Positions 46,101 through 54,700 of a DNA stretch of 64,000 nucleotides are shown here, piece after piece (positions within the stretch are counted from its first letter, which is position 1; every line of letters starts with the position of its first letter). Under the pieces are notes generated by a model. The model made no database searches. It had not been told where the DNA came from and saw only the letters and a list, made by a program, of their open reading frames with translations. The stretch covers positions 2,015,501 to 2,079,500 of the forward strand of contig NZ_CP106679.1 in the NCBI RefSeq assembly GCF_025502585.1, in the 5' to 3' direction. The DNA is from Reichenbachiella agarivorans (GTDB lineage Bacteria > Bacteroidota > Bacteroidia > Cytophagales > Cyclobacteriaceae). Position numbers and translations under genes: made by a program.

Positions 46101-48085
46101 CTGTGACTGATGCAGCAGGCAATGAAGCTTCAGATACTACAACGGATGAGATTGTCATCGACAGAACTGATCCGACCGTTCCGACCGTAGCTGCCTTGAC
46201 TTCCAATGCTACCAATCCAGTGATTACAGGAACGACAGGGACAGGTTCAGCCTTACCTGGCGATGAAACGATGACGGTGACGGTCAATGGTGCGACCTAC
46301 AATGTAGTTCCAGATGCTTCAGGCAACTGGAGTGTAGATACCTCGACAGATTCACCATCGAGTGGGACATTGGGTACTTTTGATGATGGCAGTACTTACC
46401 AAGTGGTCGCTATTGTGACTGATGCAGCAGGCAATGAAGCTTCAGATACTACAACGGATGAGATTGTCATCGACAGAACTGATCCGACCGCTCCGACCGT
46501 AGCTGCCTTGACTTCCAATGCTACCAATCCAGTGATTACAGGAACGACAGGGACAGGTTCAGCCTTACCTGGCGATGAAACGATGACGGTGACGGTCAAT
46601 GGTGCGACCTACAATGTAGTTCCAGATGCTTCAGGCAACTGGAGTGTAGATACCTCGACAGATTCACCATCGAGTGGGACATTGGGTACTTTTGATGATG
46701 GCAGTACTTACCAAGTGGTCGCTACTGTGACTGATGCAGCAGGCAATGAAGCTTCAGATACTACAACGGATGAGATTGTCATCGATACTAATAATAATCC
46801 AATTGCAGTTGAGGACGTGGTTTCTACTTTTGAAGATCAGCCTGTCACTATTGATATATTAGACAATGACTCTGATGTTGATACAGATCCTCTCACAGTT
46901 TCGAATGCTATTTCAGACATAGGTACTGTAGTTATCAATACAGATGGAACTATTACAGTGACACCTCCTACTGATTATATTGGGGAAATTGTAGTTACCT
47001 ATGAAATATCTGATGGAAGAGGGGGGGCTGCTGTAGGTTCTGCGAAAATTACAGTGTTAGAAAACAGATCGCTAGATATTACAATGGAAGAGCAATGTAT
47101 CAAGGATGTACCATATGTTGACTATGATGTCGCTGCACTTGGTTTTGACCCAGAAGGTTTGATGGCTATGGTAGAATGGGTGAATGCAAGTGGTAATGTT
47201 GTACAAACATTGAGTAACCAACCTTTGTCTGGTAGGCTATTATGGCCAGGTGCTGAGGTAGATTCTAATGGGAATGGGATTAACTGGCCAGGTTGGGATT
47301 TTAACGATGGTGCCTGGATAGAGGTAGAAGATGGACTTAGAAATGGCATGAGTGTTCGTATTTCAGTGAATCCTCAAAACACACTAAGCGTAAGTTACCC
47401 TCCTGCCACTCCTGCTTGTGCGGCCCAACCTATCAATCCATTTGATACCATGGACACAGATGGAGACGGTATTGTAGATAGAGATGAAGATACAAATGGC
47501 GATGGAAATCCAGACAATGACGATACAGATGGAGATGGTATTCCAGATTATTTGGATCAAGATGATGATGGAGATGGAATATTGTCCATAAATGAAGACC
47601 TAGATATGGATGGTGATCCAATGAATGATGATACAGATGGTGATGGTATTCCTAATTTCATGGATAGTGATGATGACGGGGATGGCCTGCTATCAGTTGC
47701 AGAAGATGCTGATGAAAATGGTGATTTGACCAATGATGATTGTGATCAAGATGGTATTCCTAATTACTTGGACATGGATCTATGTGAGTTGTCAACCAAG
47801 GTGCTCAACAACGTTATTTCTTCATCAAGTCCAGCACCTTATGACAGACTTCAAATTGACCATATAGAAGATTTTCCGAACAATTCGGTACAAATATTCA
47901 ATCGCTGGGGAAACAAAGTATGGGAGACCAAGGGCTATAACAACACAGACAATGCGTTCTTCGGTTCAGCTGATGGTTCAGGTATCCTAGGTTCCAATGG
48001 CAACTTACCTGTAGGTACATATTTCTATGTCGTAGATCTAGGGGGTAATGAAAACCCGCTCAAAGGATTTGTAAGGGTGCAATAG
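40163..48085 (+). CDS. Giant T9SS type B adhesin with Ig-like and calcium-binding repeats
   Basis: The 2640-residue protein has an N-terminal signal region (hydrophobic core FCLFLLYAGLRLNVMAQ, residues 29-45) and a choice-of-anchor-L-type domain (about 45-290). TSP3-like DxDxDG calcium repeats follow (about 297-405), then an Ig-like segment, five or six repeats of about 85-95 residues with a [TP]xxCGGTxG[SY]I-L-GL pattern (about 745-1195), and seven 104-residue bacterial Ig-like repeats (about 1490-2208). Next come a cadherin/VCBS-like domain (EDQPVTIDILDNDSDVD), a second TSP3 block (about 2430-2540), and a C-terminal gliding-type T9SS type B domain (NNSVQIFNRWGNKVWETKGYNN...GTYFYVVDLGG). It should be exported by T9SS and displayed on the surface, needing Ca2+ for rigidity. 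sprF follows. Confidence 0.9.
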   Translation: MKTHKATYSNHSKKFNKAFMAKWSFCLFLLYAGLRLNVMAQATIDNGSAGANALMTRIEGTGVTLSNGVFPNPGDAGAQYGTFSNGINGAGLSVDSGIILSTGSVATALSSNDAAGSTENTGNTYSDPDLVAINSTGIYDAAIFQFDITTGADVDAIIISYQFGSEEYPDYVCSRYNDAFGFFVSGPGISGTQNIALVPESGNVVAVNSVNGGSCGSAQDGTATDLTKSNYFIDNNEGIPGPLYVEFNGMTTLLNGRIENLTPNTTYTFKIALADVGDGSYDSGIIINQVVGYKTNSDNDGLDDIADLDDDNDGIDDIIEAGGNEPNGDEDGDGLENWRDVLDNNGVSDGSATVYTDSDNNGYPDVYDTDGDGIPNHLDLDSDNDGCDDVVEAGFEDPDNDGLLGTSPVTSDAQGRVDGQGGYTGTNSYVTTVGIAGNITTQPVAASVMREEDASFSVSATGDELVYQWEEYNGTAWSTITNGGSAPGYTGANSNSLSITDLPLGHNGYEYRVVITSTSYACTNLTSNEVNLEVLAPPSDTPVITDDFCVETAGTVSEVNGSTTENTTNLIIRIYVANTETGVKNEVIPSQVVFSPGSWTAEGLSINANQWVFATAENVNLSEPEGSFSPGVQVRTKTPDPTNSLKITSSPVAGDATLEGEVLISTTSAYVIQLYIDGVKIPGAVASVPQGALAAIGNWVIEDLDLPSPVLYANGVATVTMDNPDIAFCESNPSAGVLIACNPTNTIALISSQDPSGCDLTDGSILINGLDVSQPYTIRYKKDNVDVSTNVTSNTSGEVTISGLNDGSYTDIYADLSSCPSNILAGPVVLSEPTSATIAHQLSFNPTTCGGTEGYIQLSGLSGNTSYTVNYKKDEAPVSRTIAASGGILTINSLSAGSYSDISVTSSSCTSNILVGPYSLSDPLAPTIIYDTEQAPASCSSMDGYIRLSGLVPSNSYDYQYTKDGSLVNSASPLIADVTGAVQIDNLGAGTYTNTSVSQTSNGCQSNTIPSIVLNPPDIELGMIIDPTTCGGMDGSIEIINLAENTTYDLDYQKDGSPVSTSTFTASSLGDHVISGLSQGIYTDITVTNSGCVSNTLSITLSEPANPVITQGALVNPSTCGGTNGSIELTGLEISTSYTVEYTMGSLVSQPLTSDGSGNLTILSLSAGEYTNISVTLKNCTSNQLASIVLSDPATPTITLGQNPVVCVGTTSGDLDFSATTNSPDTYSIDFDGAAEAFGFVDVVGATLSSSPIVIDIPAGADPDTYQATITVENASTACASSMVDFTVSVIGFPSVPTVQQLVTNDETPVISGSADAGVALVVEVASAIYNLSADGSGNWSIDTEVLTPDNGVFTPNTNGANEVLVTAGVSGCEVSDMTADELNIDTTPPTVDIQDEPTVIVSASAFTVTLSFSEDVSNFVLSDIIVGNGFASNFKVIDGSTYTVDITPDMSDDVTIDVPAIVANDVANNDNTAATQAVVPLNPTAPTVLSQFTNNLKPIISGTTGTGTALDTDETMTVTVNGATYNVVPNANGKWSVDTDRDSPASGSLGIFSNGNSYEVVAIVEDAAGNEGVDVSSNEIIIDTVSPTVPTVVSQTTNVVNPVITGTTGTGSALPGDETMTVTVNGATYNVVPDASGNWSVDTSTDSPSSGTLGTFDDGSTYQVVATVTDAAGNEASDTTTDEIVIDRTDPTAPTVAALTSNATNPVITGTTGTGSALPGDETMTVTVNGATYNVVPDASGNWSVDTSTDSPSSGTLGTFDDGSTYQVVATVTDAAGNEASDTTTDEIVIDRTDPTAPTVAALTSNATNPAITGTTGTGSALPGDETMTVTVNGATYNVVPDASGNWSVDTSTDSPSSGTLGTFDDGSTYQVVATVTDAAGNEASDTTTDEIVIDRTDPTAPTVAALTSNATNPAITGTTGTGSALPGDETMTVTVNGATYNVVPDASGNWSVDTSTDSPSSGTLGTFDDGSTYQVVATVTDAAGNEASDTTTDEIVIDRTDPTVPTVAALTSNATNPVITGTTGTGSALPGDETMTVTVNGATYNVVPDASGNWSVDTSTDSPSSGTLGTFDDGSTYQVVAIVTDAAGNEASDTTTDEIVIDRTDPTAPTVAALTSNATNPVITGTTGTGSALPGDETMTVTVNGATYNVVPDASGNWSVDTSTDSPSSGTLGTFDDGSTYQVVATVTDAAGNEASDTTTDEIVIDTNNNPIAVEDVVSTFEDQPVTIDILDNDSDVDTDPLTVSNAISDIGTVVINTDGTITVTPPTDYIGEIVVTYEISDGRGGAAVGSAKITVLENRSLDITMEEQCIKDVPYVDYDVAALGFDPEGLMAMVEWVNASGNVVQTLSNQPLSGRLLWPGAEVDSNGNGINWPGWDFNDGAWIEVEDGLRNGMSVRISVNPQNTLSVSYPPATPACAAQPINPFDTMDTDGDGIVDRDEDTNGDGNPDNDDTDGDGIPDYLDQDDDGDGILSINEDLDMDGDPMNDDTDGDGIPNFMDSDDDGDGLLSVAEDADENGDLTNDDCDQDGIPNYLDMDLCELSTKVLNNVISSSSPAPYDRLQIDHIEDFPNNSVQIFNRWGNKVWETKGYNNTDNAFFGSADGSGILGSNGNLPVGTYFYVVDLGGNENPLKGFVRVQ
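44968..46785 (+). repeat. Near-identical 312-bp tandem repeats (about 5.8 copies)
   Basis: The 104-residue Ig-like unit is repeated with only a handful of base differences per copy, for example CCAGTGATT/CCAGCGATT (Val/Ala), GGCAGT/GGTAGT and GCTACT/GCTATT. A more diverged copy precedes it from about 44630. In-frame 312-bp periodicity means copy number can change by recombination without a frameshift. The near-identity suggests recent amplification or gene conversion; it also makes assembly collapse possible. Confidence 0.95.
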
Positions 48086-48103
48086 ATCTTCTAATAGTTG
48101 ATC

Positions 48104-48156
48104 AATACCTGCTACATCGATCACAAATTTGTGATCGATGTAGCAGGTATTTTTAT
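48104..48156 (+). terminator. 48-bp perfect palindrome/terminator after the adhesin
   Basis: Positions 48104-48127 and 48128-48151 are perfect reverse complements (24 bp each, effectively a tiny AAATTT loop), followed by TTTT. It starts 18 bases after the adhesin stop and should end its very long transcript efficiently, so sprF needs its own promoter, which is present downstream. Such a long perfect palindrome is unusual for a simple terminator. Confidence 0.85.
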
Positions 48157-48185
48157 GTTCGATCCTAAGTATAAAATGGGGGCAG

Positions 48186-48251
48186 TTCACCGAGAAAAAA
48201 TTATGCTTCAACGAGTTCATCCATATGAGAAAACTAGATAGGCTAAAATTG
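48186..48251 (+). promoter_or_regulatory. LytTR-type direct-repeat operator and promoter of sprF
   Basis: TTCACCGAG (48186-48194), 12 bp, TTCAACGAG (48207-48215), six bases, CATAT (48222-48226), and a -7-like TAAAATTG (48244-48251), ending 54 bp before the sprF ATG. This is the best copy of the shared layout, since both repeats carry the full TTCAMCGAG. It lies directly after the adhesin's terminator. Confidence 0.72.
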
Positions 48252-48305
48252 AACATTGAAAAAATCTAGTAGGATTTTAAAGATTCGAACAAAAACGACC
48301 TGAAG

Positions 48306-49232
48306 ATGAAAAGTATAAAAATCATACCAATTGTTCTGGGAATCCTGTTGATGGCTCAGGGACTGAGCGCTCAGCAGCAGGTTATGTATACCCAATACAT
48401 GTTTAACCAACTGGCTATCAATCCTGCGTATGCGGGAATTCATGATGGGATCAGTACTAGTTTTTTGGCACGTCACCAGTGGGTAGGGTTTGATGGAGCG
48501 CCCAAGACTCAGACCTTTTCGATTCATAGTCCTATTAAATATCGTTCAGTAGGTTTGGGAGCAGTTTTGATTCGCGACGAAATAGGTTTGACAGATCAGT
48601 TAGGTGCTTACTTTAGTTCCTCTTACTGGATCAATTTTGCCAACAATACCAAACTGTCTTTTGGTATTCAAGCGAGCTTCAATCAATACAAAGTGGATTA
48701 CTCCGAAAATCCTAACAATGATCCAAACCTTGCGAGTCAGAATATCAATGACATTGCGCCTAATGCAGGTGTGGGTATGATGTGGCATTCGGAGCAGTTT
48801 TACCTTGGATTTTCGATACCTCAACTGGTAAATTATTCTTTGGATCCTGTTGGAAAAAGTAGCCAGGATCCAGATGCAAAACTCATTAGACACTACTTTG
48901 TGAGTGCAGGGTATGTGTTTGAACTTAACCGCAATTTGAAATTGAAACCTAATTTATTATTCAAATGGGTAAAAGGGGCTCCTTTTGAAATTGATATCAA
49001 TGCCAATTTTCTTATCAAAGAATTGATATGGCTAGGTATTTCATATCGCTCACTAGACAGTTTCGACGCTTTGTTTCAAATACAAGTGACCCCACAGTTT
49101 CAATTGGGCTACTCTTATGATTTCTTGACGACCTCCGAATTGAGTAGAGTCAATAGCGGTTCGCACGAAATCATGATCAATTATGTGTTCAAGAGGAAAG
49201 GTGACAAGATTGTAACACCAAGATATTTTTAA
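48306..49232 (+). CDS. PorP/SprF-family T9SS outer-membrane protein
   Basis: The 308-residue protein has a signal peptide (residues 1-23, ending LSAQQQ) and the opening that defines the PorP/SprF family: QVMYTQYMFNQLAINPAYAGIHDGISTSFLARHQWVGFDGAP. It ends in a beta-signal-like stretch (FKRKGDKIVTPRYF). Members form outer-membrane barrels that act with one cognate T9SS type B adhesin: SprF is needed for secretion or attachment of SprB in Flavobacterium gliding. Here it follows the giant type B adhesin, so I infer they are partners. The OmpA-like gene starts 10 bp downstream in the same operon. Confidence 0.92.
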   Translation: MKSIKIIPIVLGILLMAQGLSAQQQVMYTQYMFNQLAINPAYAGIHDGISTSFLARHQWVGFDGAPKTQTFSIHSPIKYRSVGLGAVLIRDEIGLTDQLGAYFSSSYWINFANNTKLSFGIQASFNQYKVDYSENPNNDPNLASQNINDIAPNAGVGMMWHSEQFYLGFSIPQLVNYSLDPVGKSSQDPDAKLIRHYFVSAGYVFELNRNLKLKPNLLFKWVKGAPFEIDINANFLIKELIWLGISYRSLDSFDALFQIQVTPQFQLGYSYDFLTTSELSRVNSGSHEIMINYVFKRKGDKIVTPRYF

Positions 49233-49242
49233 ACCAATAACT

Positions 49243-51636
49243 ATGCACAACATCAAAAAAAACATCGCCATATTGATATTTCTCTGTCTTTCTTTTTTGT
49301 TGTTTGAAAGCATCGCAATGCCTTTGGCTAGTTTGCAAAAGGAGAGCATGGGAGTTTTGAAACAAAGAGCATATCAACGTACCAAACTACGTGCTGCGTC
49401 TTATTACAATGATTTTGCCTATGCCAAAGGGATAGAAATGTATAAAAAGGCATTGACTCATAATCATACGGATGACACTTTGAAAATTGCCATTGCAGAC
49501 GGTTTTTTTCAGATCCATGAACTTGACAGTTCCGTGTATTGGTACCGTGATGTGATTGATCAAGTAGGATTGGTGTCAGAGGATAGGCATTATATCCAAT
49601 ATGCTGAGGGATTAATCTATCAAGGCGAATATGAAGAAGCTAAGATATGGCTGGACAAATTTGCAGTAGCTAACCCATTGGATAGCAGGGTCAAAGCGAG
49701 ATTGGATGGGCTCAATCATCAAATGAGCTTCTATAAGGATTCAGCTCTGTACGAAGTGTGGAATGCACCCTTCAATTCGACAGGGTATGATTTTAGTCCT
49801 ACATTTTATCAAGATGGATTGATGATCGTATCGTCAAGAGAAATAGACCCCGTCACACAGTTTCTAAAACCTAAATACAAATGGGATCAATCTTATTTTC
49901 TAAACCTCTTCGAGGTGAGTGCCAATCGTGAGGTCAAAGTTTTTGATAGGAGATTGAAGACAAGCTATCATGAGGGACCTGTGGCATTTTATGATCAGGG
50001 AACAAAAGTCATTTTTACCAGAAATAGTTACGAGAAAGGTGAGCTGCGTGTGAATGATAGCAAAGTGCATATACAAAGTGCTAAAATATCAGAAAGTGAG
50101 AACGGAGAATTAAAGCTCAAGTTGTTTTACTCAGAACTAATGGACAATGGAAAATGGACGACACCTGTACCTCTCTCAATCAATGATGTCAATGTGTCCT
50201 CTGGTCATCCTGCAGTGAGTCCTGATGGACAAAAACTCTATTTTGCTTCAGATCGAGCAGGTAGTTTGGGAGGTACAGATTTGTATGTCTCTACTCAGGT
50301 GAATGGTGAATGGGGCCTCCCGGTCAATTTGGGTAAATCTATCAATACCGAAGGCAATGAAATGTTTCCATATATTGATGAAGAGGGAATACTTTATTTT
50401 GCATCCAATGGACACATGGGCTTGGGAGGATTGGACATCTTTCAGATCGATATGAGTAAAGATCACGCGAAACCTAAAAATATGGGCTACCCTATGAATA
50501 CAGTAAGTGATGATTTTGGATTGGCTATACGCTATGATGGTACAGATCAGGTTGGATACTTTTCTTCCAATCGTCCTGGAGGAAAAGGTTTGGATGATAT
50601 ATATGCTTTCTACTACTCCAGAAGTAGTACCAAGGGAGGGAAAGTGGTGGATCTTGTTACAGGTTTGCCACTTGAAGGTGCCGAGGTTACAGTTCTCACA
50701 GATGTAGGTGATACATTGGCTGTATTAGCCACAGGGACAGACGGAATTTTTAGTTTCCCATATGACTGGAACGGTTCATACAGAGTAATGGCTGCCAAAC
50801 CAGACTACTCAAAAGACCTCTTGGAGTTTATACCTTCGGAATTGACCGCAGACAATTTTTTAGAGTTGAGGATTACCAAAGAGTTGTTAGTAGTCAAGGG
50901 GGTGGCATATAGAGAACAAAATGGACTCGAACTAGAATCCGTCAGAGTCATTGTTAAAAATGAAAGAACGGGTACAACCTTTGGTATGGTGACGGATACA
51001 GATGGTGCTTATTCCTTTTTGGCAGAGCCTAACACTACCTATTCTTTGCTGATGAAAAAGTACCGTTATCTCTCATTCGCGAATTCAGTGACGACAGGAC
51101 CCGAGCGATCTGGAGAGATTATCAATGATGGTTCATTGACTGAAATAGTGATAGGGAAACCAATCGAATTGAACGAAATACATTTCGATGTAGCAAAATG
51201 GGATATTCGTGAAGATGCTGCCAAAGAGTTAGACAAGTTTACCCAAAAGTTGAAGGATAACCCATCTATCATCGTGGAGCTTAGTACACACACTGATAGC
51301 CGTGGAGGTGAAAGGTATAACCTGGACTTGTCTGACAAGAGAGCCAAATCATCGGCGGATTATGTTATTCATCATGGCATTTCTGTAGAAAGATTGGTGG
51401 GTAGAGGATATGGGGAGTCTAGATTGCTCAATGAATGCAGTGATGGAGTAAGATGTACCGAAGCACAACATCAGAAAAATAGACGAGCAGAATTTAAGGT
51501 CACCGGCTTCTTGCCAGAGAAAATGAACGGAGAGGAAATGTCCATCCTATGGATCTTGCCAGATTATGAAGCTGCGAGATTATCTATCGACGAAAGAGAA
51601 AACTTGGCTCAAGATCAAATGCAGAGTGCATTGTAA
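49243..51636 (+). CDS. OmpA-family protein with TPR, PD40 propeller and carboxypeptidase-regulatory-like domains
   Basis: The 797-residue protein has a signal peptide, a short TPR-like segment (residues 45-165), PD40/WD40-like repeats (about 180-465, with SPDGQKLYFASDRAGSLGGTDLYVS and LYFASNGHMGLGGLDIFQ), two carboxypeptidase-regulatory-like beta domains (about 470-630), and a C-terminal OmpA peptidoglycan-binding domain (IHFDVAKWDIREDAAKELDKF, THTDSRGGERYNLDLSDKRAKSSADYVI, NRRAEFKVTG). Such proteins accompany PorP/SprF genes in Bacteroidota and tether outer-membrane export or adhesion complexes to peptidoglycan. The 10-bp spacing to sprF indicates one operon, which ends at the terminator at 51731. 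Confidence 0.9.
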   Translation: MHNIKKNIAILIFLCLSFLLFESIAMPLASLQKESMGVLKQRAYQRTKLRAASYYNDFAYAKGIEMYKKALTHNHTDDTLKIAIADGFFQIHELDSSVYWYRDVIDQVGLVSEDRHYIQYAEGLIYQGEYEEAKIWLDKFAVANPLDSRVKARLDGLNHQMSFYKDSALYEVWNAPFNSTGYDFSPTFYQDGLMIVSSREIDPVTQFLKPKYKWDQSYFLNLFEVSANREVKVFDRRLKTSYHEGPVAFYDQGTKVIFTRNSYEKGELRVNDSKVHIQSAKISESENGELKLKLFYSELMDNGKWTTPVPLSINDVNVSSGHPAVSPDGQKLYFASDRAGSLGGTDLYVSTQVNGEWGLPVNLGKSINTEGNEMFPYIDEEGILYFASNGHMGLGGLDIFQIDMSKDHAKPKNMGYPMNTVSDDFGLAIRYDGTDQVGYFSSNRPGGKGLDDIYAFYYSRSSTKGGKVVDLVTGLPLEGAEVTVLTDVGDTLAVLATGTDGIFSFPYDWNGSYRVMAAKPDYSKDLLEFIPSELTADNFLELRITKELLVVKGVAYREQNGLELESVRVIVKNERTGTTFGMVTDTDGAYSFLAEPNTTYSLLMKKYRYLSFANSVTTGPERSGEIINDGSLTEIVIGKPIELNEIHFDVAKWDIREDAAKELDKFTQKLKDNPSIIVELSTHTDSRGGERYNLDLSDKRAKSSADYVIHHGISVERLVGRGYGESRLLNECSDGVRCTEAQHQKNRRAEFKVTGFLPEKMNGEEMSILWILPDYEAARLSIDERENLAQDQMQSAL

Positions 51637-51730
51637 GCAAGCGATTAAGAATATAATAAAATAAAAATCCGACTGGATTATATACAATATTTCAGTTGAT
51701 TTATAAGAATTAGGGTTAGATAGTTGAAGA

Positions 51731-51783
51731 CCAGAGTTATGAAAACAAAGACGTTGATTTCATGACTCTGGCTTCATTTTTTT
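51731..51783 (+). terminator. Terminator between the OmpA gene and the beta-helix gene
   Basis: CCAGAGT-T-ATGAAA (51731-51744) pairs with TTTCAT-G-ACTCTGG (51758-51771), a 13-bp stem with one mismatch, followed by CTTCA and a seven-T run reaching the stop codon of the convergent gene. It serves the plus-strand operon. Confidence 0.7.
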
Positions 51784-54700
51784 AATTTCTTATTACTTTG
51801 ACAGTAGTTTGTTGATACTCCGTATGCACTGTAATGAGGTATAGTCCTTTGTCCAATGCTTGAAGGTTTATCTGGTTTTGACTCATAACTTCCATTTGTT
51901 TTTGACCAGAAATTGAAAACACTTCCAGTTTTTTAATTTCATACTGAGACATGACGCTGATATAGTCATTTGTTGGGTTCGGACTTACTATTATCTGCTG
52001 GGGCAAGTTTGTACTGACAGATACGATTTTGGAGTATTCATAGCTACCATCATAATCTACGATTTTTAGTCTGTAATAAACTTCAGTAGGGTTAATTGCA
52101 TAGTCAGGCCATTCATAGTTTTGAATGCTGTTCGAGTTGTGATGAGAAGTAATCTGACTCAAGCCCTCAAATTTGGTACCGTCGTAGCTTCTTTCGATTT
52201 CGAAATAATCTGAATTAACCTCAGAAGAGGTACTCCAACTCAAGTATATGTGGTCACTTTTTCTTATAGCGGTAAAGTCAAGCAATACTACAGGCAAGGG
52301 TTCGTCTTCTTGGGCTAAAGTCCACATTGAGAATGTAGTGACATTTGTATTGACACTTCTAGGATCATTTCCAGTTACATCCATTGGGCCAGATTCTTGT
52401 GCCCATCCGGTTCCTTCATTTTTGAACAGGCTGATTTGCGTCATGTCTTTGCTGTTGTCAAAATCTGAATGCCAGCAGAAAGTCACAGTTCTACCTGATA
52501 CAGGTTGATTATCCGCAGTGATATTCCAAAGACTTGCAATAGACGTGTTTCCCATACTACTTACGATTCCATCAGAACCAGTTGTACGAGACATTACTAC
52601 GTTGCCTAGGTCATCTGTACCTGCATCAATAGTCGTGCAGAATAAGCTGAGGGTACCTGTTCCTACTGCTCTGGGTTGCATTGTGACATGTCCTATGATG
52701 TGACTTGTGACACCCTCACTGATGCTAGTTGTAGCACTATTGCTCAAAATCATAGAGCCTGTTTGGATATTAATGTCACCATTGGTCATAGTAACAGTGC
52801 CAGTGATCATTAAATCTCCAGAGACATTGAGGGTTTTACTCGTTCCGTTGAGGTGTATATCTTCAAAACTTGGAGTATCTGAAAGAATTACATTTAGATC
52901 CTTATTTATGAGGAAACTACCAGTATATGTGCCCCCTTGTACTCTGATAGTTCCGCCTTCTACAACCGTATTGTGACCTTCTTGTTTTCTTGATGTTGAA
53001 CCAGTCTGTGCGCCAAGGGTACTGAGATAATAATCGTCAGTTGCAGGTTGAAATCCTTTGGTTATCAAATCTGTATCTGTCCCATTCGATAGGTATGGAG
53101 TGAAATCATTACCATTGACCCAGGTGTTGATGTCTGTTTCATCTAGGGAATTAAAATAATTCCCTGATAGATTCATGTTGGACCCTGTAGCTATGTTTCC
53201 AAATCCGTTTTGGTCGAAGTTGGATTCTGTGATGGTCAGTGAACAATTGATATCTAAGATATTGACTCCTGCAAAACCACTACCTCCAGCCTGTGAACTA
53301 GGGTTGGTGAAGAAACAATTAGAAGCAGTGCATGAAGCATAGTTTCTTACGATAATGTTATAACCAGATCCATTGGAGTCATATCCGTTATTTTCGAAGG
53401 TACATTGATTGATGTCCAAGTGAGCATTGTTGCCTCTGACAAAGACTGCACGATTTTCATTTTCGTGCAAGTAGCTGTTGCTTAATGTAGCAGTGATCCC
53501 TATACCATCATCGTCCGACCCATTATAGGGTCCAGATGATTGAAAATCAGCTATATATATAGCCGAGTAATCAGTGCCAGCATGTTGGGTATCGGCTATA
53601 TCCAGATTGTCCATTGTGATGATCAAATCATCATTGATCCCTGCGAGACCTGTCACGAAGGCATAAATTCCTGCTTGAGTATCGGGTTGAACCAAATCTG
53701 GATCAGGGCCATCGAATGAGTTGATATTTATATTTTGTATAGTGACTTCACTAGGCCCATAGGCACCTCCCTCAGGATCAGCATTGGTGATTTCTATTCC
53801 CTTGGTACAGTTTGTAATGTTTCCACCGTCGATTGTGAGAGGATTGGATGGATTATTAGCATTGAATATCAACATACCATAGGAAGCACCACTGATGTCA
53901 TTGTTGGTCGTGGTAGCAATGGCAGTCCCTGTGATAGGACCAAGACCAATGCCAATTGTTGCGTTGTTGGGACTAAGACCATCACCGGCAGCATCCTCCA
54001 AATCGTTGAGCGTGATTTGATTATCTCTGATGACAATACTACCAGTATTTGCTTCTTGAACAATGATGCCAGCAGTCGAAGCATAAATAATATTGTTTTG
54101 AAAGTTTAGATTAGTATTACCATAACTGTAAATAGGAGATCTTGTTTCGTTAGTAGGGCTGTTTTCTCCAATTTGGAGTCCGTCTATGGTTACATTACTA
54201 CTGGTGATATCAATTCCTTGTGGTGTGGGTGTGCTGGTTGGAGCCAAAAGGATAGTTTCTGCTTCTCTTGTTGCAGTTGCAGCTATACCTCGATTGGCAC
54301 CATTGACTGTGACTGGGTTTGAGATACTTAGATGTTCGACAAAGGTGCCGCTTGATACATTGACAGATCCACCAGAAGACGCCATGTCAATTCCATCCTG
54401 AATACTACCTCCTGACGCTACGTTGACCTCATTGGCAGTGACGCCAGAAGTGCTTATATCGGCAGTTAAGGTCACTGAGGTGACGATAGGGTTGTCAGTA
54501 CCTGTGATAGTCACCTCTTTGCTAATTTCTACTGATTCATCATAAATACCCGCACCTAGATGAATAGTTGACCCTGTCAGTTGGGCTAATGCTAGTCCTG
54601 AGGTTAGGGTCTTCTTGGGACTAATTATTGAACCCGAATTACTATCATCTCCAGTACTAGCATTCACATAGACATCCAGCAAGGTCGTGAAATTTGTGCC

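Noticed and set aside
45148-46599. Five minus-strand 67-codon frames of almost the same sequence
   Set aside because: They are antisense shadows of the Ig-like repeats, spaced exactly 312 bp, with low-complexity Val/Ala/Ser composition.
44968-46785. Regularly spaced near-identical repeats, CRISPR-like at first sight
   Set aside because: The period is 312 bp, there are no unique spacers, and the repeats lie in frame inside one long coding sequence as Ig-like protein domains.
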